Shown: positions 12,393 through 25,098, counted from the first letter of the stretch. The stretch: DNA of 64,000 bases from Molossus alvarezi (GCA_037176705.1 CM073887.1:28337501-28401500); one strand, 5' to 3'. The notes: a model not told the origin generated them from the sequence alone. A program made the numbers and translations.

Positions 12393-12799
12393 CTCTAGAT
12401 GGACACAGCCTGAGCACCAGGGTCTCCTGTGAAGGGGAGAAAGATGACCCCTGAGAGAAGCAGCAGTTGCCTTGAACTTGCTCTCCTGCTGCTTCAGATA
12501 TGCATGGGCAGGACCAGTCTGAGCCACAACCACAAAGCAGAAGCTTCTGAGCCCTTCCTCCTTCTCTGTTCCTAGCATTTAGTCCCCGCATGGATACTCT
12601 ATGCTCCTTCTCACGCCATCAAAGCCTTAATTAGAAAAAGTTTCTGTTAGCCATTTATAACTTACAACAAATTTAAATCATCATGCTATTATACCCACAG
12701 TTGTGTAGTGGGAAAAGCTTTGCCTTTTTTAATAGAAAAATTTACATTTAGAAAAACATGAATTAGATCAAGTTAGCTCATGCTTGAAACTTTTTTAAC

Positions 12800-13110
12800 G
12801 ACCTCTTAATTGCCATCAGTGGCAAGTGCACCATCTTTAATATGATTTATAAGTTCCTGCATGATCTGTCTATCAGATCTGCCTCTCAGCTTCAATATCC
12901 ATCATTAACAAGAACCTGTTTATGCTGGTCAGTCTTCAATTCCCTGAAAGTGGCCAAGCCTGTTACTTTTGGAGCCTAGAATGCCTACACATTATTCTCT
13001 CTACCCTTCACCAGACTAACTCCTAGTCATTCTTTCTTGATTTAAGTGTCATTTATTTAGGGACGCCTTCATGATGTCCTAGCCAATACTAGGTTGCCTG
13101 GGAGTAGATT
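12800..13110 (+). mobile_element. L2-like LINE 3' remnant
   Basis: The phrases TTGGAGCCTAGAATGCC, CTACCCTTCACCAGACTAAC, TCCTAGTCATTCTTTCTTGA and AGGGACGCCTTCATGATGTC follow the order of the L2 3' end. Diverged, boundaries approximate. Confidence 0.5.
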
Positions 13111-13345
13111 AGATAGCATAATTTTAAATTGCTAACATATAGATATTTTTGTAATTGACTGTGTCAGGTGTGTTCACTGCTGTATTCATAGTGCCTGGAA
13201 GATAGCACCAATTCAATGCAGTTTTTGAATGAATAGATTTAGGGAGCATGAATTTTTCTAAGGGAATCATTCTTACTGTGGGAAATCATAGCACTAAGTG
13301 GTGGATCACCTCACCTTCTGTGGAACCAACATATAAAGAATACAC

Positions 13346-13530
13346 CAGCAGTTCTCAAACCTTAATGGACATCAGTTGACTATAGGTCTTGCTAAAATAC
13401 AGATCTTTGAATGTACCTCTAGAGTTTCTGATTTCCTCATTTTGGGGTTGAGCCCATGAATTTGCATTTCTAAAATATTTCCAGGTGATACAGACGTTGT
13501 TGACTAGGAACCACATTTTTAGAACTTCTG
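13346..13530. mobile_element. MER5A-like hAT-Charlie remnant
   Basis: Left terminus CAGCAGTTCTCAAAC. The interior has ATTTCCAGGTGATACAGACG and ends near GAACTTCTG. It matches the layout of MER5A with decayed ends. Confidence 0.6.
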
Positions 13531-14155
13531 TTCTATGCTGTTTCTCTCTGGGCTTTAAATGGGGAGTAAAAGAAGGAAAATTAATTGAAACAATGAGTTT
13601 GGAAAGCATAATTATAGTTTTCTATCATATTCTATTGAATGCTGACAAAAAGAAAAATTTGATTATTTTCTGCATTTCACACTGTCATACCTATTGTGTG
13701 GGTCATCTCACTAAAACCATAGACTGACAAAGTCCCAACTTTACCAGGAACTCAGATGCAATGGTTTGGATATTGTTTCCCTTCAAACCCACTTCCTCGT
13801 CTCAACTACCACCATTTCTGTCAGTGATTCCACAAATCCCCTGAATTTTCAGTCTTAACTATTTTCTTCTGCATTTAATATATCCAGTCTCTAACTAAGT
13901 CCTATCATTTCTTCTTCCAGATATTGCTTTTGATCTGTGGTGCCTTCTTTCTCACTGTGTGTGTCCCATTTGGGTCCTACTTTCCCCCTTCACCTCTCAG
14001 CCTGCTACCTGCTTTGCTCAGGACTCTTTTACTAGGTTAAAATAGACTGAAACCAGTTCAAATGTGCTTAAACAAGAAAAGGAAAATTAGCCACAGAAAT
14101 AGAAATAGAAAATCCAGGTGTACAGATGGCTTCAGAGACTCAAACACTGTGGTTT

Positions 14156-14157
<2 letters not shown>

Positions 14158-14197
<40 letters not shown>
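14158..14197. repeat. (TC)n microsatellite
   Basis: About 20 uninterrupted TC units. Confidence 0.97.
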
Positions 14198-14199
<2 letters not shown>

Positions 14200-14501
14200 T
14201 TCCTTACTTTTTCCAACTGCAGATAAACTTCCTCTATATAGCAGAGGGAAGAGACAGTGTGGACAGGGATAACTTCAGGCTTACATTTTATCAGCAGTGA
14301 CCTAACAGAAAAGAGAAAAGTTCTCTTCCAGCTGTTGCATGTAAAATCTCAGCCTGCTTTAAGTCACATTGTTGGGCTAACCATAGTTGCCAGGGCATGA
14401 GGCATTATGCTTGGAGCAAGTGCTTGGGTGGGAAAGTTGAATTTAAAATGTGCCTGTTGGAAACCCCTTGAGAGCCTTATGAATTGGGGAAAGGACATTT
14501 C

Positions 14502-14502
<1 letters not shown>

Positions 14503-14539
<37 letters not shown>
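14503..14539. repeat. (AC)n microsatellite
   Basis: About 18 uninterrupted AC units. Confidence 0.97.
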
Positions 14540-14540
<1 letters not shown>

Positions 14541-15474
14541 TAGCGTTTAATCACCATCAAACTCATTTCTTTCCATCCTAAATGTCTTTATCCTTCTCTC
14601 CAAATGCCCATATTTAGGTATGGCATCCTTTTTTTTATCCTTTTTTATAAAACTTTTCCAAACTTTCTGGGCAACAGTGATAGTATTTTTCTTGGAATTC
14701 CCATAACCTCTGTAGGAAATATCACGTACTTAGTATTCAGTTTTCCTCTAATAGTTTTATGTGTGTTAGCTCTCTTTTCCCTATAGAATAAACTCTCTGA
14801 AGATAGAAGTCATATCTTACACCTGTTTGGTACCCTCCACAGTAATGAGAATAATTATGGTCTTTAGAAATTGCTCCAACAGGGCTTTCGGGGAGGCTTT
14901 GTAATCAGTGAATGCTAAGAACAAAGACTTACAAAACCTTTGGGCATGATCAGGGGAATTGGGTGGTTCAGGGTAAAACAAATAAGGAGCAGTGAGTTCC
15001 ATCAATGGTGTCTTTAAAAGAAGAGCCTCAAAATAAATAATAACTCCTGGTAATGTTCTAGTTCTAGCCTTGATTGGATGGTGAGTTTAAAGATATCCTT
15101 GATATTGTTTTTCTATAGCCTTCATTAGGCATATTCTCCTCTCTTCATAAAAAAAAAAAAATTGAGGAAAAATTAGATGAGAAAATGGTACAAATAGTTT
15201 GTATTTTGTCTTCTTTAATTCTACCAAGTTGCAGAAACTTTAAAGTGGATGTGAGAAAACGAAGATAAAATTTCTAAAGCTCCAAATGTTCATAGCAGAA
15301 AACTCATTTTCAACAGCAACTGGGTCATGCTTCAGGACAATGCACTTGCATCTATAAAACTGATTTAGATAATTTCTAAAGAGTAGGCTTCAGCGCCTAA
15401 GAAAATCATGCTTAACACCAACCCTTTTAAGCTCTGTCATCGTATCTGTATGCTCATTCATTTCACACATTGAA

Positions 15475-16247
15475 CAACTATTTCTTGGGAATTTACTCTG
15501 TATTAAGTCAATGTTCTAGAAGCTGGAAATGTAGTGGAAAAATATAGTAATGGTCCCATCCCTCATGAACGTATATTCCAGTTGGTAAGACAAATAATTG
15601 AACAGGCAAATGCAAAAAATAAAAATCCATGAATGAAGCTAAAGGAATACATTGCTCTAGTAGCACAAAGCAGGTTTCCCTGGGGGAACTGGTGATTAAG
15701 GAGAAACCCAAAGGAGAAGTAAGAGTATGTTGAGCAAAGCGAAGACATAATCTATTTCAGGAAAAGGATGTGGCATATGTGAACACCGAGAGACAAGTGA
15801 GATGTGGAATGAAAGGATTTCAGTGTGACCTGGCAGAGAACAGGAGGAGGGGAATGATAGATAAGCGTGGAGGTCTCCATCAACCACAGTTAGGAGTCTG
15901 GACTGTGTTCTAATGACAAAGGGATATTTATGTAGGCTTTTAAGCAAAAGAATGACACTATTACATTTGTGTTTTGGAAGATCACTCAAGCTGCTTTTGG
16001 AAAGTAAATTGGAGGGTGCGAAACTGAACTCAGAGGAAACCAATTAGAAAGCCATTGTGTCCTAAGGAACAGGTAATGGTGACTGAGAGAATAAAATGAA
16101 GTAGATGGATTTTTAAAGTATTTTGAAAGTAAATCAAACAGCATCTGATGATAAATTGCATATATGTATATGATTTCAAGATTCTGATTTAAAAAAACTG
16201 TATGGGTTATCATACCATTTACTAGTGAGAGAATGAACACACTGCTT
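15475..16247 (+). mobile_element. Old interspersed repeat, 5' part, split by an L1
   Basis: Runs from TGAACAACTATTTCTTGGGA through GGAAGATCACTCAAGCTGCT and shares phrases with the copies at 10.0 and 10.8 kb. The younger L1 at 16262 interrupts it, and the family resumes after 16805. Confidence 0.5.
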
Positions 16248-16261
16248 GAGAAACAGGTTTA

Positions 16262-16790
16262 TCAGAAAGAATATATGCACCCCTATGTGCATAGCAGCAC
16301 TATTTACAATTGCTAAGATCTGGATACAGCCCAAGTGTCCATCAATAGACGAGTGGATAAAAAAGCTGTGGTACATGTACACAATGGAATACTATGCAGC
16401 TGTTAGAAAGAAAGATCTCTTACCTTTTGAGATGACATGGAGGGACCTGGAGAATAGTATGCTAAGCAAAAAAAGCCAAATAGAGAAAGACAAGTATCAC
16501 ATTATCTCACTTATTTGTGGATATAATGAACAAAATAAGGTGATAAACAAAAGACACCCAGAGACATAGAAGTAGGGTTCATATTGACAAACTTCACAGG
16601 AGAGGGGCTGGGGATGAGGGAAGAGATAAACCAAAGAACTTATGCATATAAGCATAACCAATGGACATAGACAACAATGCTGGGGGTTGGGGGAGGCAGG
16701 AAACCAGAAAAGGTTGTCAATGGGGGAAAAAGGAGAAACATCTGTAATAAAGATAAATTAATTAAATAAAAATTAATTAGTTTTTAAAAA
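16262..16790 (+). mobile_element. 5'-truncated L1 (3' end) with target-site duplication
   Basis: Contains the L1 3' phrase AAGTGTCCATCAATAGACGA, the segment translating as KKLWYMYTMEYYAAVRKKDL, and a tail of TAATAAAGATAAATTAATT. It is flanked by the perfect 14-bp repeat GAGAAACAGGTTTA at 16248-16261 and 16791-16804, which fixes both ends of the insertion. It carries no functional reverse transcriptase. Confidence 0.92.
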
Positions 16791-16804
16791 GAGAAACAGG
16801 TTTA

Positions 16805-17110
16805 AAAGGAGAAGATGGAGTTCAGTTTTATACTAATAGTTTGTGATGCAAGGCCAATAGCCAAAGAGACCTATTCTGGAGACAAGTATATATAAAGTTC
16901 TAAAGTTCAGAAGATTAGGAAGCCATGAGCATATAGGGAGATGACTGTCAAAATCTCCCATGGAAAATTTGCAAACTGAAAAAATGAAGGCATAAAGAAC
17001 CCTGTGGAATAGCAACATTTAACGGTCCTGGAAGAGAAAAAGAAACCAACAGAGAGAGGAACAGAATGGATAAAGATCAGATGAAAACTCAGGAGTATGT
17101 AAAGAAAAGA
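16805..17110 (+). mobile_element. Old interspersed repeat, 3' part
   Basis: Continues the element interrupted at 16248, with GAAGATGGAGTTCAGTTTTA and ACAGAGAGAGGAACAGAATG. Assigned by order and phrase similarity only. Confidence 0.45.
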
Positions 17111-20100
17111 GAAAATGTGATATATGGAGGGAAAGATAAAATTTGTGGCCCTTTTTTTATCTGTTTGTTTTTTGTTTTTGTTTTACTTTAGAGGACCCTT
17201 GAACTGAGAGAGAGAGAGAGAAAGAGGGAAATTGAAGATGCAGAAAACTGAGAGGATATTATTATTATTATTATTATTTATTAAGTTCCCACAAAGAAGT
17301 TAGGAAAGGATGGGACTCAAAACTCAAAGTAGAAGGTTTGCCATGGTAAGGAAAATAGGTATTTCTTTCTTTGCAAGAGAAGTAGAAGAGTATACATGTG
17401 GACAAACATGGATCTACAGATTATTAGAGTTCTTTTTGATGGCCTTATAGAAAAGGGCTAGTTGCAAGGTCAGACATCCAGTGAATTTTGAATTTCAGAT
17501 CAACTACAAATAAATTTTTATTGTTTATCTGAAATTCAAATGTAACTGGGCATCCTGTATATTTTTGCTAAGTCGGGCAATGCTAAGCATAATAAGAAAA
17601 GCATTATTGAAAGTTTTGTTGAGGTTCATAACTATGAATTTATGTGGCCACAGACCACAGGAAGTATAATTTACTTCTGCAGCACATCATTTAAATGCAG
17701 ATACAACCAAAGAAGGCACATGAATGTGAACTTAGGGGAGTGACATCGTGCAACATTTAGCAGAGTTTTATATCTATCCCCAGATAAACTTGAAATTTAA
17801 AAACTCAGAAAAATATGCTGTACAAATAAGATTTTTAAAGTAAAATAACATTTCAGTGAGTAGTTTTGTTTTTCTAGTTCTCTAGAGAAAAAAGCAGACA
17901 TCTCTTTACCTTAATATTTCAGGCAATTATCATAGTCACTGGGAAGACGGGGTTCCAAATTCACACATCACCTGGGTCAGTTTCCCATCTGCTCTTTAAA
18001 GAGCTCTGCAATATCCACCCGCGTTATTATCTGTCTCTTCCTTGGACATATTATTCCTGTGACATCCTCTTTCCTTTCACAGTCTCTGATTATGAGAATA
18101 TTCCTTCTAATATTTAACCAGCCTGTATCATTGTGTTTTCCACCTATTAGTCCTAGATTTATATTCACTCAGCAATAGATTGTTTTTTCCTTTTGTTACA
18201 CATTCTGTTACTTATTTCAATTACATTTTCTGTATAAAAACAAGACTGATGCTCCCTTTTTAAAGTCCATTCCATGAGTAAAAGATAAGCTGTTCGGAGT
18301 CTTCAATATTCAGGTGAGAAAGGTCATTCTAAGGGACCAAATGAGAAGCATTCATTTTTCAGACTATCCTCTTCCTTATGCCTTTGCTTTTCTTTTGCTG
18401 AGTCTTGTAGGAATTAATAACAGCCTTTCTTTCTCCTGTTCATTTTCATAACAGCTGAGTTGGTAGGAAGTGCAGGTATGAGCACTGTTGGCAACCTGCC
18501 AGAGATGAGTTGCCAGGGATGAGGTAACATAGTCTCACTTTTAACTCCTGCTTTCTCTCTACATTAAGCGGTCAAATTTACACAAGGTAAAATGTTCCTC
18601 TCTTCATTTATGTGACCAAAACATGAGAAAAATAGACGTGCATTTTAAATGTTTGCGATATTAGTATGATATGAAGTATTTCTTTCTTTGAATTGAATAA
18701 TTTTATTTATTGCAGTCCTTGGTAAAAATTCAGGTAGACACTATTCTGCTTTATTTTAGAGTAAACTTTCTCCAACAAAGAAAAGGAAAACATTGATAGC
18801 AACACATTTTAACGTTATAAACGTTTAGTGTGATTTCACAGTTTATTAGCATTTATCTCAGTAATTTGTATTTTGACACTGATACACACACACACACACA
18901 CACACACGAAACTTACAAGAAATAAAAAGGCTTGTAGAAATGGCATTATTTTGTATGTGTTTGTATATATCTTTTAAAGGCATTCCTTGTTCTTGGCAGG
19001 TTTTTCTTTTTCTCTAATTGTTCTCAATTTGGGGAGATAGTCTATTCAGGAATGGAATGTCAGTGTCGTCAATAATACCGATTGTCTTGACTGGTAAATT
19101 ATCTAACATGACTAAAACCAAATGGATTTGGTTAATTACCTTCTAATTTGGCAAAATAGGTCACTCTGATTTTTTGCAAATAACATGGATTCTGTAGGCC
19201 AATTAGCTAACAAATTGTCTTTTAGAAAGAAAAAATAGACATTTTCCTGCTTATGTCACTATCTTAAAGCAGATTTGAGTATCAGTCAGAGATTTTCCAA
19301 CCTCAGAAAATTTCAGGCAAAAGTAGATAAGAACATGGTGCTCCTTCAGACCTATAAGGTAGTATTCACATATCATAAAGCTGTTAATACTGTGCTACAT
19401 CTATCTTTTCTTTGTTAATTTCTAGGTCTGTTGTGCCCAATTATACCAAAGCGCAAAATACTAAATAAGAAGGAATATCTATTAGGTAGAGTTTGTCTAT
19501 TTCTTAATTTAAGAACAATATGTTTTACTTCAAAAAATAAAAATAAAAGAACATGTTTTCAGGATTGCAGTAATTTTGAACTATGTGCTTCCTTTAATAA
19601 ACATATCTGTTTGACAATATGGAATGTCGTCTCTGTCTCAAAAAGAAGAGAGAAGAAAATAGAAACACTCTTCTACTCACACAAATTCATTTTGAAACCA
19701 TTATGCATATACTGAGTTCAGCTCTCCTATATATTTATGCAAACAGAAAATGAACACTGTGCATTTAAAAATGATAAATATCGAGTACAGTGCTTGTTGC
19801 TTCCAAATTATGATTTATAGCTGAGAATTTATTTATAGCTTGAACATTTCCTCCATTTCTAATTACCCTCTAAGTCCTCATCTACCTTATATCTGTTGCA
19901 TAGTAGTTATACAGTCATTTCAAATCTTCTGCAGTCATCCTCAGACACAGGTAAATTTAAATACCAGTGTCTGATTTGGTTCAGAAATTTAAATGTCCCT
20001 GGGATAGCCTCGGGGAGTTGGCTTTTGTTCCTAGTACTCAGACAGCCTTACACTCAGCAAAAAGTTCTCCTTCCCACCTCTGTCACCTGCAGGGAGGACT

Positions 20101-20491
20101 TCAGGAGTCTATTAGTTCCCCTTCATTCACTCCCAGATCCATGGAGAACTGAAGAGGCCATAGACCAGGAGTTCCTGTGCTTGGAAGCTTCTGGGAGGCG
20201 GATTTTGCGTTAGACATTATGCTGACATTTTCATCTTTCCTTCATGGTTACCTAACAAGTGATAACCAAAACCTCTCTGTTCTCTGCCTCACTTGCACAA
20301 CTTTGTTTTTATTTTGGCCCTTCTGAGCCTTGCCTTAAATTCTGACGTCTTTATTTTACAGACTCTGTGACCTAAGCTAGCTCACAACTCTCTGATCCAA
20401 GGTGCTCGCAACCAAATGAAAATGTTTCACCATACTGTAAGATAGTAACAGTGAAAAAAAATGAAAGAGGAATAGAGACAGAAATAAAATA
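17111..20491. other. AT-rich intron, no gene recognised
   Basis: Includes a short (ATT)n run at 17257-17279 and an (AC)n run at 18884-18907. Open frames are all under 110 codons with no recognisable domains. Nothing else stands out. Confidence 0.5.
18884..18907. repeat. (AC)n microsatellite
   Basis: About 12 AC units, uninterrupted. Confidence 0.95.
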
Positions 20492-21068
20492 CAAGTGATA
20501 CCTCGGTTCTCGAACATAATTCGTTCCAGGAGGATGGTCAAGAACCAAATTGTTCGAGAACCAAAGCAATGAAACCCAATAGGAAATAATGGAAACTGGA
20601 TTAATTCGTTCCAAGCCCCAGAAAATGTCTATTTACTGGCCTAATTTGTATATAATATGTAGAAAAACATAAGTTTTGGCACGCCATACTCAGCAGACAG
20701 ATCCGAAACACGTGTGCCCTGTTCATATTTGGCAATGATTTCTTTCTTCAGCTCAATAGTTGTTCTCACAGCTTTCCGCTTACCTTTGTCTGCATTACCA
20801 CTTCTGGCTTTCTCTGGACCCATGTCTAAGGGTTAAATTCAGTGTAAAGCGTGACTCTCTCCACAAAGCGTGACTCTCTCTGCACGCACACTGATGACGC
20901 CAGCAAGGCGCGCTGGGCCGAATGAACGCCATTCGGCTCAACTCGGCTCATCTCGGAAGTTCGAGTTCCAAATATTTGTTCGGATTCCGAGACAAAAGTT
21001 TCTCGAATCTCCTGGTCGAATACCGATTTGGTCGAAAACCGAGGCGTTCGAGAACCGAGGTATCACTG
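20492..21068 (-). mobile_element. Tigger/pogo-like DNA element with broken transposase start
   Basis: The ends are long inverted repeats: CAaGTGATACCTCGGTTCTC on the left and, inverted, CAGTGATACCTCGGTTCTC on the right, with TA on both sides (20490-20491 and 21069-21070). This fits the Tc1/mariner superfamily. On the reverse strand, 20823-20641 encodes 60 residues (MGPEKARSGNADKGKRKAV, then ELKKEIIAKYEQGTRVSDLS). These resemble the N-terminal CENP-B/psq helix-turn-helix DNA-binding region of Tigger transposases, where a conserved Lys-Leu-Ile-I..E.G start to the first helix is usual. The catalytic DDE part is absent and the frame stops at once, so this is an internal-deletion derivative. A CpG-bearing GC-rich patch sits inside it near 20920. 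The element is well preserved compared with nearby MER5 copies. Confidence 0.85.
20641..20823 (-). pseudogene. Truncated Tigger-like transposase N-terminus
   Basis: Sixty codons beginning MGPEKARSGN inside the element above. The visible part looks like the first helix-turn-helix of a pogo/CENP-B-type transposase (IELKKEIIAKYEQGTRVSDL, then AEYGV). No second HTH and no DDE catalytic domain follow: the frame runs into non-coding sequence and a stop. It is an inactive remnant and probably not a host gene. Confidence 0.7.
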
Positions 21069-21202
21069 TAAGTGGAATAAAATGGAAGGTGTACGCACTA
21101 TTAGAATGCCCCATGCATCCGAGAGCCCTGGTTGCAGCCAGCTTTCCAAAGCCTCAGATTTCTACCAGTTAGACTAGCAAGGATCAGAGAGATCACCTCA
21201 CC

Positions 21203-21369
21203 CAGTGGTTCTCAATCTAGACTGCATGGTAGACTCACTGGAGAAGTTAAAAAAAAAAAATGTTGCTGCCAAGACCCCATTCATATCGCTCAGTAGTGAT
21301 GTCTCAGCACGGGCACATTTTCTAAGTGTCCAGATGATTTTAATAAGCATCCAGGACTGAGAATCACTG
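21203..21369. mobile_element. MER5-like hAT-Charlie remnant
   Basis: Left end CAGTGGTTCTCAATCTAGAC and right end CTGAGAATCACTG are inverted relatives, about 167 bp apart. The interior contains an A-run and CCAGATGATTTTAATAAGCA. Confidence 0.7.
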
Positions 21370-21686
21370 ATTTTTATCCCAATCTCAAGCAATCCAACTG
21401 AAGCCAGGATGATACATATACTGTATCACTGTATCATCCTTGGGGTAGGAGGTCTACTTGGCAGCACTCCTATAATGTAGACACACTGGAATGGAGCCTG
21501 GGGATGAGCAACAACTTTTGAGATTATTTGGGACAGTGATTCTCAAACTTGACAAATTCTATTGGTGGAGACAGAAAATGCAGTTGCTTTTAACAGCTTT
21601 CATCTTAGATTAAACCTCAAATTTCTCATCTACGTGTAATTTACTTCCAAATGACTCTATAGTTTAGAAAAAAACAAAACTAAATC

Positions 21687-21863
21687 CATGGCTTTCAAAG
21701 TATAGTACCTGCACCAGTAGCATCACAATTACATGGGAACTTGTTGAACATGCATTATTGGGCTCCAACCTAGACCTTTTGAATCAGAAACTCTCCAAGT
21801 AGGACCCAGCCGTAACTGGCCCTCTATGTGAGTTTGATGCATGCTAAAGTTTGGGAACCACTA
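21687..21863 (+). mobile_element. MER5A element
   Basis: Good match in order to MER5A: CATGGCTTTCAAAGTATAG, ATGGGAACTTGTTGAACATG, TTGAATCAGAAACTCTCCAA, and the right end GCTAAAGTTTGGGAACCACT. A further CAGTGATTCTCAAACTTGAC at about 21534 starts a second, truncated relative just upstream. Confidence 0.75.
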
Positions 21864-22128
21864 AAGTAGAGACTACAAATAAGAAAACACAGTTGGAATA
21901 GAGTGTGTTCATGCTGCAGGGGTATAAATAGAGGATTCTTTGGAGTACAAGGGAAATAACCTGATGTGAGTCTGTGCATGAGAGACAGCAAAACCCAAAG
22001 CAAATAAAGGAGATGATATATATTGGTATTTGATGATTTTCTATTTCCTTTTTAAAATGATTTGATATACTATATATGCATATAGACACACATATATACA
22101 TACATATCTACGTGTGTATGTGTATATA

Positions 22129-22465
22129 CAGTTGGCATTCCATATACATGGGTTCCACATCTGAAGATTCAATCAGCTATGGATCAAAAATATTTGAAAA
22201 AAAAAATGTTACATGGTTGTGCCCGTACTAAACATGTACCAACTATTTTCTTGACCTTATTCCCTAAACAATACAGTATAACAACTATGTACATCACATT
22301 TGCGTTGTATTTAGTATTATAAGTAATGTAGAGATGGTTTAAAATATACGGGAGGATGTGTAGGTAATATGAAAATTCTATACCATTTTATGAGGGACTT
22401 GAGTATCCATGGATTTTGGTATCCAAGGGGGATTCTGGAACCAATCCCCAACAGATACTGAGGGA

Positions 22466-22472
<7 letters not shown>
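22129..22472. mobile_element. MER2-like Tigger non-autonomous element
   Basis: About 344 bp. The ends are CAGTTGGCATTCCATATACA and, inverted, an AGTCATCCCTCAGTATCTG-type end. The interior ACAATACAGTATAACAACTA and GGGACTTGAGTATCCATGGA are hallmarks of the MER2/Tigger group. It is preceded by TA. The right end runs straight into a (TC)n microsatellite. Confidence 0.75.
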
Positions 22473-22520
<48 letters not shown>

Positions 22521-22533
22521 TGTGTGTGTGTGT
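22471..22533. repeat. (TC)n(GT)n compound microsatellite
   Basis: About 23 TC units followed by about 8 GT units, wedged between two DNA transposons. Confidence 0.95.
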
Positions 22534-22534
22534 A

Positions 22535-22655
22535 CAGGTGGGGCAAAAGTAGGTTTACAGTTGTGAATACATGCGTTTATTCTTGCATTATTATTTATTA
22601 ATCATTGTATTACTTGATATATGAGCAACTGTAAACCTACATTTGCCTCACCCTA
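22535..22655. mobile_element. Short mariner-type MITE
   Basis: A 121-bp element with about 28-bp inverted ends: AGGTGGGGCAAAAGTAGGTT..ACAGTTG on the left and the reverse complement of CAACTGTAAACCTACATTTG..CC on the right. TA occurs at both borders. The interior is AT-rich and non-coding. Confidence 0.8.
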
Positions 22656-24793
22656 TAAATGCAGGGGAAAATAGAAGCCAAATATGAGATGGATCAACTC
22701 CATGAAAGAAGCCATAGACATGAGTTGCTATGGGAGTTGAGAAGGGTTGTTGAGGACAGGACATTGTGAATATCACTTGATCATAAGGTCACCAGGAGTT
22801 GGAGCCAGATCAACAGCATGTAATACACACACACATTTATATACACACACACACGCTAGAACTGATCTGCTCTGTATTTTATTCATCTATTGTATTTATC
22901 TTGAGTAGTGTTCAGTGCAACATTTGCCCTGTGGCACTTGCACTTTTCACTTTTTTAGCTTGTGTATGAAAATAAAAAGTCTACTTTACCTTTCATTAAA
23001 CTCTATACTGAAGTTACACATTTTAAAATGTTTTATTGTTTCTATTTTCAAATAAGACAGCTGCTTCAGAGACATAACAGAAAGGCAAAGCTATTAGGGA
23101 AGAGCTATATGTAATGATTGCACCTGGCATACATAATTATTTAAATACATTCATATTGGGTGTGGAGGAAAAATGATATCAATGTATCCTTTAGGTGATT
23201 TCATCTTGAAAAATTCTGTCCAAAAAAGAGAAAGGTCAAAAGATGATGAAAACGCAGTCACAAAGGAAGGCTAGGTGTTGACAAAGACTCAACGGCAGTG
23301 ATGAGAACTGAGAAAATTCAGACACATCCACAAATCCAGCCAGTTTAAATGCTAATGATGCAGTTGAAGAGACCCCTTGCACCTAGCAAGCTACAGAGTA
23401 AATTGGTATTAGCTTCTAAGAAACTGAAGCAGGACCTCGTATACCTACATGGAAAGTGTAAATGCCCATACTTGCATAAATCAAAGATGCAGACCTTACC
23501 TGACATGAAATAGCAAGTTTTATATACTTAAATTCAGATAATACAAGTTATTCCTAATATTGGCATATATGTGTGAAGTGAAGGTGAGGGAAAAAGTCTT
23601 CTTCAAACTTTACTTTCTTTCCAGTAAATATTTTGAGCATAAAATGCAGACTCTCACCAACAGGATTAACACCTTATGTTTATATTTCTTTTGAAATATA
23701 AATGATTGTTAGGTGGAAATCCTTTGGTTACTGTGTAATCAAAACATTAAAAGTGTGGCTTCTGAAGCTGGATGGGAAGGGAACAAGAAAGCAATTCATG
23801 TTGACTAATAGGAAGACAAGGCACTTTTCCAATCGTTCAGACATATAAATCTATCTAATATTTGAATTTGTTAACTTACTAGAGAGTAAAACAAAGTGAA
23901 GTAAAACTGGAAAAATATTATTAAATCTTTCTATTTTTAGTTTATTTTAGTATTTCATTTAGGGTTTATTACAGTAGTTGTGGTTATTGTTTAAAAAAAA
24001 AGTGAAATAGAGAAAACTACCATTTTAAACTTAATTACCAAGATTTTGAATATTTCCTCCAAATATTTTTTATGTACATACTTTTAATGGGATTATACTG
24101 CATTTTTAGTTTTGTTGCTTAATGACAAAGTTCTACACATAGCTATTGAAGAATGAAACCTGTAAGAAAAAAAAATCTTAGATTGTTTTTTGTCTAAATG
24201 GAAATTCTGTTCTCTCAATATTCTGAATAAAATATAACTTTATTTTTATAAGATATTTTAATTCAGTTTCACGAAATTGTACTTTGTGTCCAATCAAGAA
24301 ACACATGATTGGAATAAACAAATGGTAAAAGAATCATTCTGGATATACTTACACACTAATTAGAAAGAGGAAGTAAGGAGCCACATTAATTATGCATTTG
24401 TAATTCTACTACTAGTTGTAAAAATATATTTTAAATATAATTACATTGTGAAATAATTGAAATATTTTTCAAATGTGATTATTCACTAAAATATTGCAAA
24501 TTCAAAATAGTAACAGCTATGAGAAAATGCAAAATTCCTTCTACTTTTCAAAATGACTGTCTACACAGTGTGACTAAGTTAAAACTAAAATTATGAACAT
24601 CATTGTTTCCAAATGGTGCCTGTGGTGGCCAACAAGTGCTCAGAGCCCTGTAAACAGATGACTCTTGAGCATCTTTCTTGAGGAGCTTTAAAACCCAGAA
24701 GTCGGTTTAATCCATCCTTTACTCCCATTCTCCCACGGTTCATCCTTCCTCCTTTTCCCAAATTGATGCCTGAGTTCTATCAACTTTGCCTTC
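22656..24793. other. AT-rich intron, no gene recognised
   Basis: Long AT-rich stretch with A and T runs and no open frame of note. A short AC run lies near 22826-22855. No repeat family was assigned. Confidence 0.5.
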
Positions 24794-25008
24794 TTTTTTT
24801 TTATTATTTTTATTGATTTTAGAGAGAGAGAAAGTGAGAGGGAGAGAGAGACAGAAACATTGATGAGAGAGAACATCAATTGGCCACCTCCTGCATGCCT
24901 TCCACTGGGGATCAGGCCCACAACATGGGCATGTGTGCTGACCGGGAATCGAAATGATGACCTCTTGGTGCATGGTCAACTCTCAACCACTGAGCCATAC
25001 CGGCCAGA
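24794..25008 (-). mobile_element. Ves-related SINE (variant subfamily)
   Basis: Reverse-strand copy: poly(T), TTGATTTTAGAGAGAGAGAA, AACATTGATGAGAGAGAACA, and a head ending GCCATACCGGCCAG. It carries the GATCAGGCCCACAACATG middle of the variant type. Confidence 0.85.
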
Positions 25009-25098
25009 CTACGAACTGTATCTTCTTACTCAAAGTCTTTAGTGAGTTCTCACTTCAACGGAATGCAGTTAAAGCTTTTTATATATGTATGCATGCGT

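Noticed and set aside
14158..14539. CRISPR-like or regulatory repeat array
   Set aside because: These are simple TC and AC microsatellites with no spacers.
16246..16569. A small protein gene with KKLWYMYTMEYY
   Set aside because: The peptide is a standard translation of L1 3'-end sequence, and the insertion is bounded by a 14-bp duplication.
20641..20823. Domesticated CENP-B-like host gene
   Set aside because: Only 60 codons, inside an element with intact inverted ends and TA duplications, and no DDE domain or downstream exon.
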